A stretch of DNA of 16,316 bases from NCBI GenBank assembly GCA_014380255.1, contig JACMKG010000364.1:1-16316 (forward strand), given 5' to 3'. Each line of letters opens with the position of its first letter. Positions within the stretch are counted from its first letter, which is position 1. Of the stretch, positions 1 to 7,749 are shown one piece after another. The notes under the pieces are model-generated. The model saw nothing but the letters and a program-made list of their open reading frames with translations, did no database searches and was not told where the DNA came from. This DNA comes from Prolixibacteraceae bacterium. Lineage in GTDB: Bacteria; Bacteroidota; Bacteroidia; Bacteroidales; Prolixibacteraceae. Both the position numbers and the translations under genes were made by a program.

Positions 1-1161
1 AAAAAGCCACATTTGGGAATTGAAGCCTATTATGCGATAAATAACATTAAAGGAAATTTCGTAAATTTCTCTGCTGGTTACGCTAATAACTATGTCAGAG
101 ATGAATTCTTCTTTTCATTTGAACGTGACTTTTTAAGGCCTCAGACAGTATATGCCGGAGGGTTAACGGCAGCAAGAAGCTTTAGGTCCAATTCAATTAG
201 TTTGAACCGTAATGCTGAGACTTTAACACCACTTAATTATGTATTTCTTGATGGATGGTATGGGCGACGCTTAAATGTTGTGTTTAACCCCAATGATTCG
301 CGATTTCAGCTAGCTTTGGCTGGAAGGGTTAGATATACCTCATTTAATGAAAGGCCGCTTCCTGATGCCGAAAACAGGCAGTTTTTTGCCAATAGCACCA
401 TGTATTTTACAAGCGTCAGCATTTCTCAGCGATCGTACATCCGCGATTACCGTATTTACAGTTATGGTATCGTGGAGGATATCCCCAAAGGCTACTTACA
501 CGAAGTTGTTTTAGGATATGATGACAATGAGTTTGGCGACCGGGCTTATTCTCATTTGTTCCTCTCGACTGGCAATTTATTTAATCACAAGCCTTTTTAT
601 TTTTACACTTCACTTGGTATGGGCAGTTTCTGGAATCGATCAGGTTTGGAACAAGGTATGTTTGATGTAAAAATCAATTTTATTTCGCCCTTATTTAAAA
701 TATGGAATGTACAAACCAGGCAATTTATAAAGGTGAACTATGCCTTAGGTATCAATAGATTTGAAATAGAGAACCTGTTACTGCGAAACAATATAGGCAT
801 CCGCGGATTTGGCAGCAGGATAACTACCGGGAAACAACGCATCTTACTCAATGTGGAGAATGTGTTCTTTTACAGGAAGTCGATTCTCAATTTTCAGACG
901 GCCTTGTTTTACTTCCTGGATGCTGGAATCGTTGGCCCGGCCAATAAATCAATCTTTAATGAGGATTACTTTGCCGGAGTCGGGGTGGGTTTACGAATCC
1001 GAAATGAAAACCTTATTTTCAAAACTTTACAAATACGATTATCCCTCTATCCAAACCATCCAAGTGATGTTTCGGCTGTTGGTTTTATACTTGATGAAGT
1101 TTCAAAAACAAGGTTCTATAATTTTCAGCCAAGAGGTCCTGAGCCCCTGAGGTTTGAATAA
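1..1161 (+). CDS. Outer-membrane beta-barrel protein, Omp85-type C-terminal part (5' partial)
   Basis: The open frame runs in from the left edge (the codons before position 13 are open), so this is the C-terminal part of a longer protein; the TTG at 13 is probably internal. About 386 residues are visible. They are made of alternating polar/hydrophobic strands rich in Tyr, Phe, Asn and Gly, as in an outer-membrane barrel. At 799-810 the codons give IRGF, which fits the L6-loop VRG(Y/F) motif of Omp85 proteins. It is followed by a strand with LNVENVFF, then FLDAGIV and GVGVGLRI, the usual order of the last Omp85 strands. Family members insert or secrete proteins at the outer membrane. The C-terminus ends in a polar tail rather than the usual terminal aromatic residue, so a divergent barrel of other function is possible. 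Its stop lies 4 bp from the stop of the converging peptidase gene. Confidence 0.65.
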   Translation, partial: KKPHLGIEAYYAINNIKGNFVNFSAGYANNYVRDEFFFSFERDFLRPQTVYAGGLTAARSFRSNSISLNRNAETLTPLNYVFLDGWYGRRLNVVFNPNDSRFQLALAGRVRYTSFNERPLPDAENRQFFANSTMYFTSVSISQRSYIRDYRIYSYGIVEDIPKGYLHEVVLGYDDNEFGDRAYSHLFLSTGNLFNHKPFYFYTSLGMGSFWNRSGLEQGMFDVKINFISPLFKIWNVQTRQFIKVNYALGINRFEIENLLLRNNIGIRGFGSRITTGKQRILLNVENVFFYRKSILNFQTALFYFLDAGIVGPANKSIFNEDYFAGVGVGLRIRNENLIFKTLQIRLSLYPNHPSDVSAVGFILDEVSKTRFYNFQPRGPEPLRFE

Positions 1162-1165
1162 TCAA

Positions 1166-3298
1166 TTATAAGTTTTCCAGGAAATAGTTGCTTATTTTTT
1201 CCATTAAATGAACACGGTCGGTTCCACGAACATTGTGTTCATGGGTAGGATAGACAAAAAAGTCAACTTGTTTGCCTAAATCGATGCATTTTTTCAAGAA
1301 TTGAATGCTATGTTGCATTACTACCGTCTGATCCTGAACGCCATGAATAAGCATTAGTTTTCCTTCAAGCTTTTGGGCATGGTTTAGCATGTTTGAATGC
1401 TCGTATCCTTCCGGGTTTTCTTGTGGAGTGTCCATGTATCGCTCTCCATACATTATTTCATACATTTTCCAGTCAACCACCGGTCCGCCAGCCACGCCTA
1501 CCTTAAATGTATCAGCATGTTTGAGCATCAAGTTCAAGGTCATAAATCCGCCATAACTCCAGCCATGAACGCCAATTCTTTGTCCATCGACAAATGGAAG
1601 GGACTTTAAGTATTCAATACCTTTCATCTGATCTGCAGTTTCAGCTACACCTAACTGGCGATGAGTAACATTTTCAAATTCTTTGCCTCTGTTTTCAGAT
1701 CCTCTGTTATCAACGGTAAACGCAATATACCCTTTTGAAGCCATGTAATACTCCCACCAGCGAACATCATTTTGCCATGTCATGTTGACAAGCTGTGCAT
1801 GAGGGCCTCCATATACATATACAATTACAGGATATTTTTTTGAAGGATCAAAATCATTTGGTTTTATCATTCTGCAGTTAAGATCGGTTTCCCCATCGGC
1901 TGCTTTGATAGTAAACACTGTATTCTCTCCAAGGGTATAATCTTTCAGCGTATTCTGTGCTTCCGCAATGGATTTTACAAGTTTGCCATTACTTGAAATC
2001 AGATCCATACGCCCCGGTACCTGGGTACTTGTCCATCGGTCAATCAGGTGTTGTCTGTCAGGCGACAATAAGCCGACATGGGTACCGGCATCTTTTGTTA
2101 ACAAATCAATCTTACCAGAACTTAGATTAACCTTATACAAATTTCGTTGAAGCGAGCTCTCTTTGGTGGATTGAAAGAACATGTTTTTCTCTTTTGAATC
2201 AAAACCCATTAGTTCAGTTACTTCCCATTTCCCCTTGGTGATCTGCTCTGTCTTCCCACTTTTCAAATCGTAGGAATAAACATGGTTCCATCCATCTTGT
2301 CGGCTTTGATAATAAAACTTCTGGGAGTTGGTTGAGGAAAATTGAATAGGATGAACTGGCTCAACATACTTTGGATCCCTTTCTTCCAGAACAGTTTTGA
2401 TAAGTTCTCCGGAAAGTGCATCATATTGATTGAGTTTCATGTGATTCTGCTCCCTGTTTAGTTCAGCAATGAAAATAGTTTTCTCATCGGGGCTCCAGCT
2501 GATGTTGGTCAGGTAATGATCCTTCGGCTCACCTGTTTTCATGTACACGGTTTGCTTGTTAGTCGTGTTGTAAATACCCAGTTTTACTTCATGGCTGGTC
2601 ATCCCTGCCATCGGATACTTGATATTGACCAGTTCAGCTTCCCGGGCCATAAAATCAACCAGCGGATAATCGCCTACCATTGTTTCATCCATGTGATAAA
2701 AGGCAAGCTGACTGCCGGTGGGTGACCAGAACATTCCTTTCTCTATTCCAAACTCGTTTCTGTGAACTACTGCACCATTGGTAACATAGGAATTCTCATC
2801 GTTTGTAATTTTTTGAATGCCTGAAGTTCCGGTGATGTAAAGGTTATTGCCAATGGTATATGCCAGTGTGGACGTTTGGGTGTTGAAATCTAAATTACTG
2901 GCCTCCTTGGGGTATTCAAAGCTATTAATTACTAATTTATTATTTAAATTCAAAGTAACAAGATGACTTAACGTACGAAACCATATTGCTGATTCATTGA
3001 TAACTGTAAACGTGGGAAATGAAGCTACTTGCTGAATGCTTTTTGCTTTTAACGCGGTATTTAAATCATCCAGCGAAACTAAAATGGCTGAATCGCTATT
3101 CTGGATGTTATACTGAACCAGGTTATTTGCCTTTACGGCCACATAATGAAGCTTATCCTGCCACTTAAGCTGAGCGGGAAGAGTTGGCCTCAGGTAAGTG
3201 CTTGCTCCAAGTACAGCATCTTTTAAGCTCATCGATTTCTGAGCATTTACGTCAAATATTAAAATTAATAGGGCAAGTAGAATCAGTAACTTTCTCAT
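1166..3298 (-). CDS. Secreted S9 family prolyl peptidase, probably prolyl tripeptidyl peptidase type
   Basis: A 710-residue serine exopeptidase with an N-terminal signal peptide (residues 1-20, KLLILLALLILI core, AQ at the end), so it acts in the periplasm or at the cell surface. Residues about 80-470 form the DPP-IV-type beta-propeller with WSP blade motifs (191-193, 268-270). Residues about 475-710 are the alpha/beta hydrolase domain. The catalytic residues are visible: Ser581 in GWSYGG, Asp656 in HGVQDQ, His688 in HEHNV. The spacing (75 and 32 residues) equals that I recall for Porphyromonas PtpA (603/678/710). Glu182 (RNEFG) and Glu614 fall where PtpA has the two glutamates that bind the substrate amino group. 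The usual DPP-IV Glu-Glu pair is not present in that form (RNEFG instead). It would remove Xaa-Xaa-Pro from peptides; a DPP-IV-like enzyme is the alternative. It lies 18 bp after the SNF2 gene and is probably co-transcribed with it. Confidence 0.9.
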   Translation of the reverse strand: MRKLLILLALLILIFDVNAQKSMSLKDAVLGASTYLRPTLPAQLKWQDKLHYVAVKANNLVQYNIQNSDSAILVSLDDLNTALKAKSIQQVASFPTFTVINESAIWFRTLSHLVTLNLNNKLVINSFEYPKEASNLDFNTQTSTLAYTIGNNLYITGTSGIQKITNDENSYVTNGAVVHRNEFGIEKGMFWSPTGSQLAFYHMDETMVGDYPLVDFMAREAELVNIKYPMAGMTSHEVKLGIYNTTNKQTVYMKTGEPKDHYLTNISWSPDEKTIFIAELNREQNHMKLNQYDALSGELIKTVLEERDPKYVEPVHPIQFSSTNSQKFYYQSRQDGWNHVYSYDLKSGKTEQITKGKWEVTELMGFDSKEKNMFFQSTKESSLQRNLYKVNLSSGKIDLLTKDAGTHVGLLSPDRQHLIDRWTSTQVPGRMDLISSNGKLVKSIAEAQNTLKDYTLGENTVFTIKAADGETDLNCRMIKPNDFDPSKKYPVIVYVYGGPHAQLVNMTWQNDVRWWEYYMASKGYIAFTVDNRGSENRGKEFENVTHRQLGVAETADQMKGIEYLKSLPFVDGQRIGVHGWSYGGFMTLNLMLKHADTFKVGVAGGPVVDWKMYEIMYGERYMDTPQENPEGYEHSNMLNHAQKLEGKLMLIHGVQDQTVVMQHSIQFLKKCIDLGKQVDFFVYPTHEHNVRGTDRVHLMEKISNYFLENL

Positions 3299-3316
3299 GA
3301 TATCTTTTGTCTTGAA

Positions 3317-6256
3317 TTAGCTAAATAAACTCATTATTTCTTCTTCCGAAATGGCATTTATCGGATTGTTTGTATTAATAAACCTTTCGACCAAAGCCGA
3401 TTTCCTTGATTTTAAGACCTGTATTTTCTCTTCTATGGATCCTTCGGTAATAAACCGATATACAAAAACCTTTTTATCTTGCCCAATCCGGTGTGCACGG
3501 CTGATGGCCTGATTTTCAGCAGCGGGATTCCACCAGGGATCAATTATGAAAACATAGTCAGCAGAAGTTAGGTTTAATCCCACGCCCCCTGCCTTTAATG
3601 AAATAAGGAATATGTGGTTGTCTGGATCATCTTGAAACTGGCGAATTACTTCTTGCCTGTTGGCAGTTTTACCTGTTAATAGTGAGTATTTCCAATTCTT
3701 GGATTCAATTTTGTATTGAAGCAATTCCAGGTGTTTTACAAAGGAGGAGAATATCAGTACCTTATGCTTTTCCGCGACAAGGTCTTTCAAGCAACGATAT
3801 ATCTCATTGAATTTCCCTGAATCACTATCAGTCTCCTGGCTAACCAACGAAGGATGATTAGCTAACTGACGTAATTTAGTCAATCCCTGTAAAACAACCA
3901 ATGCTGATTTGCGAATGCCGTTTGTTTCAATATTTTTAAGAATCGCATTCCGAATGGCCGACTTTTCACTTTCATATATTTCATGCTGCTCCTCTGTCAT
4001 TTCACAATATCTGATTTGTTCAGTGAGCGAGGGCAGGTCTTTTTCCACTTCTTCTTTTTTTCGCCTTAGCAAAAACGGACGTATCAGCTTTTGTAGTTTT
4101 AGTTGCTGTTCCTCATCATTCTTCTTTTCGATAGGAGTTATAAACTCACGTTTGAAGTATGGCAAGCTACCCAGTAACCCACGGTTCAGAAAGTTGAATT
4201 GTGACCAAAGGTCAGACAACGAATTCTCTATGGGTGTTCCTGTAATAACCAGTTTATGTTTCGATCGTATCTCAAGAATGCTTTTGTATGTTTTAGATGT
4301 GGAATTCTTAATATTCTGACTTTCATCCAGAATCAGATAAAAGAATTCATGCTTGCTTAGTATTTCATAATCATTACGTAAGGTCCCGTAAGTGGTCAGC
4401 ATCACATCGTAATACCTGATTACTGATTCCAGTTGTGTTGTACGGTTACGCGTAGCTCCCAAATGTTTATAAACCTTCAGTGAAGGGGCAAACTTTTGAA
4501 TTTCACTCTCCCAATTATGTATTAGTGAGGTGGGCAAGACAATAAGTGATGCCTGCTGAGTTTCTTGAGGAGCTTCAAGATCATCAAACAACGATATTTG
4601 TAACTGATTGTCCGATTCAATCTTAGGTAATAAAGGAGCTACCGGCTTCTTTTTTAATTTCAACAGTAGGGTAATGGTCTGAAGTGTTTTACCTAGTCCC
4701 ATGTCATCTGCCAAACAACCTCCGAGTTGGTTTTCATAGAGTTGGTACATCCAGGAAAATCCCTCTGTCTGATAACTTCTAAGCGTAGCTTTCAGCCCGT
4801 TTGGAATCTCAACGTTTTGATCATTGCTCAGGTTGATCTGCTCCAGCTTTTTAAAGTAATTTCTATCAATGCCAATTGCCTTTTCCTGGAGAAGCTGAAA
4901 ATGGTGCTTCTTCAACTTTAAAATATTCCCGTTCAGTTTGGCAAAAGGAAATATCTCCCGGTACGATGTAAACCATTCCAAAGGTAAAATAGCTATTTCT
5001 CCTGAAGGTAGCTCAAATTCGCGTATATTATTCAAAATGTGCTTGCGTAGCCGGATAAATGGGATGTGATATTCTCCGAATCGAACCATTGCATGGATAT
5101 CGAACCAGTCTTCATTGCTTTGAATCTTGATATCAAGCGCCTGTGTACCGGTAAAATATCTTTTGCCGAGTTTATTCTGCTGGATAACAAACCCTTCTGT
5201 CTCCAGTTTATCATGGTTTTGGCTCAGCCATCGGATGCTTTGATAATGATTTTCTTCTTCCGTCCTTTCGCAATCTTCTTTCGGGAACCAGAATCCATTC
5301 TTGTATTTTAATCCCAGGCTTTTTAGAAATGCAAGTTGTTCTTCTTCCCACTCATGGTTGCGGACAAACTTTTTAAAGGAATAATTCCCTTGCCTTTTTT
5401 CAAGCTTGACAAATACGTCGGATACCGAATCGGCCAGGTATTGATTAATATCGTACCTAAATTTAACCATTATAATTGGCCTGAGCGATAAATCCTGTTC
5501 GAGCGATAGTATGGTCTTTCGTGGTGGCTGACTTTCTATGATATCAAAACCAGTGGCCTTAACATTAAAATCCCTTATGGTGTTCAATATGAATGTCTGG
5601 TAATATTTATCTTCAGCCTGCCGGGGAATTGTAAGTGCCTCTTTTGTGAGGAATGGGACAAGTTTCTTTCCTGAGAGATGTTTGAAAACGTATAGCTGAT
5701 TTAGGTAAACAAGGCTACATGGTTGAGTACAAACCATTTTAATATTCCTGTTGTGCAGCTCAATTGGTTTTCCCTCATGGTTGATCTTAAGGTTATACTT
5801 GGTCCCATGGTCGGTACGGTTGAAATAAAATGTACAGTCAGAGAATGTTCGGTTTACTTTAATTTCATCCTCATCATACAGATGTGCATATTTTGCCTGT
5901 TTGAAGTAAAGCTTGGTTTGCCCTTTCATCAATAACAGCACACAGCGGTATATATATTTATCGATGTAAGGACTGATATGATTTTGAAAAAGATCCTTGT
6001 CCATGTTCTGGAAGAAGTTTACCTGGTCTGACTTCTTTGAAAACTTCTTCAATAATACTTCATCACTATAATTCTCAATAAGTTTAAGCAATTCAAGCTC
6101 ATGATCGTTTAAAACAACCTCTCCGCTTTTTACATCGCGCAGCTTAACTGTTTTTTTTACAGTGTAGTATATTTTCTCCTTTTCAATCAGCAAAGGCACC
6201 AATACGTAACCCACCGATCGATGTTCTGTAAATCCGATGATAAACTCTTGTCCCAA
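3317..6256 (-). CDS. SNF2/Rad54-family DEAD-like helicase (TTG start)
   Basis: A 979-residue double-stranded-DNA translocase. The N-terminal ~485 residues have no motif I can name. The SNF2 ATPase core follows: motif I LADDMGLGKT (515-524), motif II DESQ (644-647) in place of DEAH, motif III ITGTPIEN (671-678), and the helicase C lobe with SLKAGGVGLNLT (886-897) and SRAHRIGQ (919-926). No SWIM zinc finger is seen. An acidic, low-complexity insertion (about 540-568) between motifs I and Ia contains QISLFDDL, which resembles a beta-clamp binding peptide. The start must be the TTG at 6254-6256: an in-frame TAG lies at 6263-6265 and the next Met codon is residue 85, while the residues just after the TTG (QEFIIGFTEHRSVGY) look like the family's N-terminus. 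It probably remodels protein-DNA complexes; the exact role is unknown. It likely leads a two-gene unit with the S9 peptidase. Confidence 0.92.
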   Translation of the reverse strand: MGQEFIIGFTEHRSVGYVLVPLLIEKEKIYYTVKKTVKLRDVKSGEVVLNDHELELLKLIENYSDEVLLKKFSKKSDQVNFFQNMDKDLFQNHISPYIDKYIYRCVLLLMKGQTKLYFKQAKYAHLYDEDEIKVNRTFSDCTFYFNRTDHGTKYNLKINHEGKPIELHNRNIKMVCTQPCSLVYLNQLYVFKHLSGKKLVPFLTKEALTIPRQAEDKYYQTFILNTIRDFNVKATGFDIIESQPPRKTILSLEQDLSLRPIIMVKFRYDINQYLADSVSDVFVKLEKRQGNYSFKKFVRNHEWEEEQLAFLKSLGLKYKNGFWFPKEDCERTEEENHYQSIRWLSQNHDKLETEGFVIQQNKLGKRYFTGTQALDIKIQSNEDWFDIHAMVRFGEYHIPFIRLRKHILNNIREFELPSGEIAILPLEWFTSYREIFPFAKLNGNILKLKKHHFQLLQEKAIGIDRNYFKKLEQINLSNDQNVEIPNGLKATLRSYQTEGFSWMYQLYENQLGGCLADDMGLGKTLQTITLLLKLKKKPVAPLLPKIESDNQLQISLFDDLEAPQETQQASLIVLPTSLIHNWESEIQKFAPSLKVYKHLGATRNRTTQLESVIRYYDVMLTTYGTLRNDYEILSKHEFFYLILDESQNIKNSTSKTYKSILEIRSKHKLVITGTPIENSLSDLWSQFNFLNRGLLGSLPYFKREFITPIEKKNDEEQQLKLQKLIRPFLLRRKKEEVEKDLPSLTEQIRYCEMTEEQHEIYESEKSAIRNAILKNIETNGIRKSALVVLQGLTKLRQLANHPSLVSQETDSDSGKFNEIYRCLKDLVAEKHKVLIFSSFVKHLELLQYKIESKNWKYSLLTGKTANRQEVIRQFQDDPDNHIFLISLKAGGVGLNLTSADYVFIIDPWWNPAAENQAISRAHRIGQDKKVFVYRFITEGSIEEKIQVLKSRKSALVERFINTNNPINAISEEEIMSLFS

Positions 6257-6267
6257 ACTATTCTATT

Positions 6268-6297
6268 CTATTGATTTGTAATTCCTTTAATACTCAT
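6268..6297 (-). other. Possible nine-codon leader peptide before the SNF2 gene
   Basis: On the minus strand an ATG at 6295-6297 opens a nine-codon frame (MSIKGITNQ) ending in TAG at 6268-6270. This is 11 bp before the TTG start of the SNF2 gene and in another frame. A short upstream cistron of this kind can feed ribosomes to a weak start by reinitiation. It may equally be chance in AT-rich DNA; nothing else supports it. Confidence 0.2.
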
Positions 6298-6302
6298 TTT
6301 TA

Positions 6303-6315
6303 TTCAGGCCCTGAA
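6303..6315. promoter_or_regulatory. Perfect palindrome TTCAGGCCCTGAA upstream of the SNF2 gene
   Basis: Six-bp arms TTCAGG and CCTGAA around one central C, 47 bp upstream of the TTG start of the SNF2-peptidase unit. It has the size of a dimeric regulator's half-sites. No regulator is recognised, and it lies in a 238-bp spacer (6257-6470 plus the start region) that otherwise shows no clear promoter. A second pair, ATGCAT at 6351-6356 and 6378-6383, is nearby. Confidence 0.3.
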
Positions 6316-6470
6316 GCATAAACAAAACTTTAAAGATAGATCATTCATCCATGCATTGTATGATTTTTTACATGACCATGCATTTTTAATCTTTCATTTA
6401 ACCTGGGAAGAGTTACATTCATAATGCAAAACATGATTCTAATACGGCAAGTAGTTGTTACAGTGATTTT

Positions 6471-7232
6471 TCATCTTGTAAACACCCAATCATTTCCTTT
6501 TGAAAGATGGTTGTTAAAAAAATATCCCTCTAAATCAAAAGCTTTGATTTCCTCAGGATCTGAGATATTGTTTTGAATGATAAACCGGGTCATCAGCCCC
6601 CTGGCCTTTTTTGCAAATATTGAAATCATTTGATACTGGCCATTTTTTGTCTCTTTAAAAGAAGGCGTAATCACTTTTGCTTTTAATTTCCCGGTATTGA
6701 TGGCACTAAAATATTCCTTTGAAGCCAGATTAATCAATGTTGTCTGGCCTTTTAGCACGAGGTCCTCATTTAGCTGATTGGTAATTTTAGTTTTCCAGAA
6801 CTCGTAAAGGTTTTTCTTACTGGCAATGTTGATTGGAGTGCCCATTTCCAGGCGATAAGGCTGAATCAAATCCAATGGTTTTAGTAACCCATAAACACCG
6901 GATAGTATCCGTAAGTGATGCTGTGCAAATTCAAATTCTGATGCAGAAAATGTCTCTGCTTTTATGCCCTGAAAAACCTCGCCATGAAACATCAGCAAGG
7001 CCTGCCATGCATTTTCCGAATGCGAGGGTTTCCATGCCTGAAATCGGTGATAATTCAATTCTGCTAACTTAGGCGAGATATCCATCAGATTTGCTAATTG
7101 ATCCGGCTTTTTCTTCTTCAATACCGAAATTATTTTTTCAGCCTCAGTTATAAATACAGGCTCCGTGAATTGTTCTAACTCAACAGGAGAGTGGTCATAT
7201 AATGTTTTTGCAGGCGAGATTACAATTATCAT
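6471..7232 (-). CDS. yaaA: YaaA family peroxide-stress protein (UPF0246/DUF328)
   Basis: A 253-residue protein matching E. coli YaaA (258 residues) along its whole length: ISPAKT at 5-10, SGVYGLLKPLDLIQPYRLEM at 111-130, NLASKEYF at 168-175, and a lysine/arginine-rich FAKKARGLMTRFII at 206-219. The ATG at 7230-7232 was chosen because it places ISPAKT next to the N-terminus as in the family; a longer frame from a TTG at 7256 adds eight unrelated residues. In E. coli YaaA is induced by hydrogen peroxide through OxyR and lowers free intracellular iron; its fold binds DNA. It is cytoplasmic. It lies 214 bp before the SNF2 gene on the same strand, too far to assume one transcript. No terminator is clear after its TGA stop. 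Confidence 0.95.
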   Translation of the reverse strand: MIIVISPAKTLYDHSPVELEQFTEPVFITEAEKIISVLKKKKPDQLANLMDISPKLAELNYHRFQAWKPSHSENAWQALLMFHGEVFQGIKAETFSASEFEFAQHHLRILSGVYGLLKPLDLIQPYRLEMGTPINIASKKNLYEFWKTKITNQLNEDLVLKGQTTLINLASKEYFSAINTGKLKAKVITPSFKETKNGQYQMISIFAKKARGLMTRFIIQNNISDPEEIKAFDLEGYFFNNHLSKGNDWVFTR

Positions 7233-7417
7233 TGATTCATTTGTTGATTCAATCAAAGAAAGTAAAAATAAAGAATCAATTCGATCCTGCTATTCAAAAT
7301 TGTTTCATTCCATCAGATTCGGGTCTGTATAAAATTTGGTGTAAATGAATGGTAAGCGGTATGTTTTTTTAATATCTTGCTCTCAGGTCGGTTATTTCTT
7401 TTCTTGTATATACCACA

Positions 7418-7516
7418 AACTCTATGTTAACTCTATGTTAGGCCTATAATAGGGCTATGTTGAAAATTTCCAGCCATAGCATTCAGATAGCGTTGACATA
7501 GAGTTAATATAGAGCT
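7418..7516. repeat. Array of eight 11-bp repeats, four direct plus four inverted, around an 11-bp centre
   Basis: Left arm, four units in register: 7418-7428 and 7429-7439 (both AACTCTATGTT), 7440-7450 (AGGCCTATAAT), 7451-7461 (AGGGCTATGTT). Centre: 7462-7472. Right arm, read on the minus strand: 7473-7483 (AATGCTATGGC), 7484-7494 (AACGCTATCTG), 7495-7505 (AACTCTATGTC), 7506-7516 (AGCTCTATATT). CTAT is present at the same place in all eight units, and the whole is symmetric about 7467. The 11-bp step is about one helical turn, so the CTAT cores lie on one face of the DNA. It sits 185 bp upstream of the yaaA start and just before a possible small frame. Possible roles are a cooperative protein-binding array, a recombination site, or a decayed small mobile element; the sequence alone does not decide. 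Confidence 0.85.
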
Positions 7517-7539
7517 TTGCATATAATACCTCTAAAAAG

Positions 7540-7749
7540 TTGGAAATACACCTGCAAAAAAGACAGTCTTTAAACGATGACCGGATCAACCTTGAGGCAT
7601 CATCGGCCTATGCCTGTGTAAACCTGGGAAAGAAATATTCAAGGGTCCTGAAAGAAGGGGAAATAATTATTCAATTGGAGAGGGATGTACGCGCTGTTAA
7701 AACGGCCCGAGTCCCAATTACACAAAAAGAGGTACAGGTTAAGAATTAG
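7540..7749 (+). CDS. Possible small protein or gene remnant, unknown function
   Basis: An open frame of 69 residues from a TTG at 7540 to TAG at 7747-7749; an in-frame stop at 7510-7512 limits any 5' extension and no ATG is available in the frame. The product is charged and soluble-looking (LEASSAYACVNLGKKYSR, then KEGEIIIQLERD) with no signal peptide, membrane segment or motif I recognise. Codon use looks protein-like compared with the AT-rich DNA after it, which suggests either a real short gene or the remains of a longer one. It begins 24 bp after the 11-bp repeat array. Chance is also possible. Confidence 0.3.
   Translation: MEIHLQKRQSLNDDRINLEASSAYACVNLGKKYSRVLKEGEIIIQLERDVRAVKTARVPITQKEVQVKN

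Noticed and set aside
6351..6388. ATGCAT pair followed by TTTTT, terminator-like on the plus strand
   Set aside because: No plus-strand gene ends here, and on the minus strand no T-run follows; the stem is broken after six pairs.
7233..7256. Longer yaaA start at a TTG
   Set aside because: The eight added residues have no counterpart in the family, whereas the ATG at 7230-7232 puts ISPAKT in its usual place.
7418..7516. CRISPR array
   Set aside because: Units are 11 bp and adjoin without spacers, half are inverted, and no cas gene is present.
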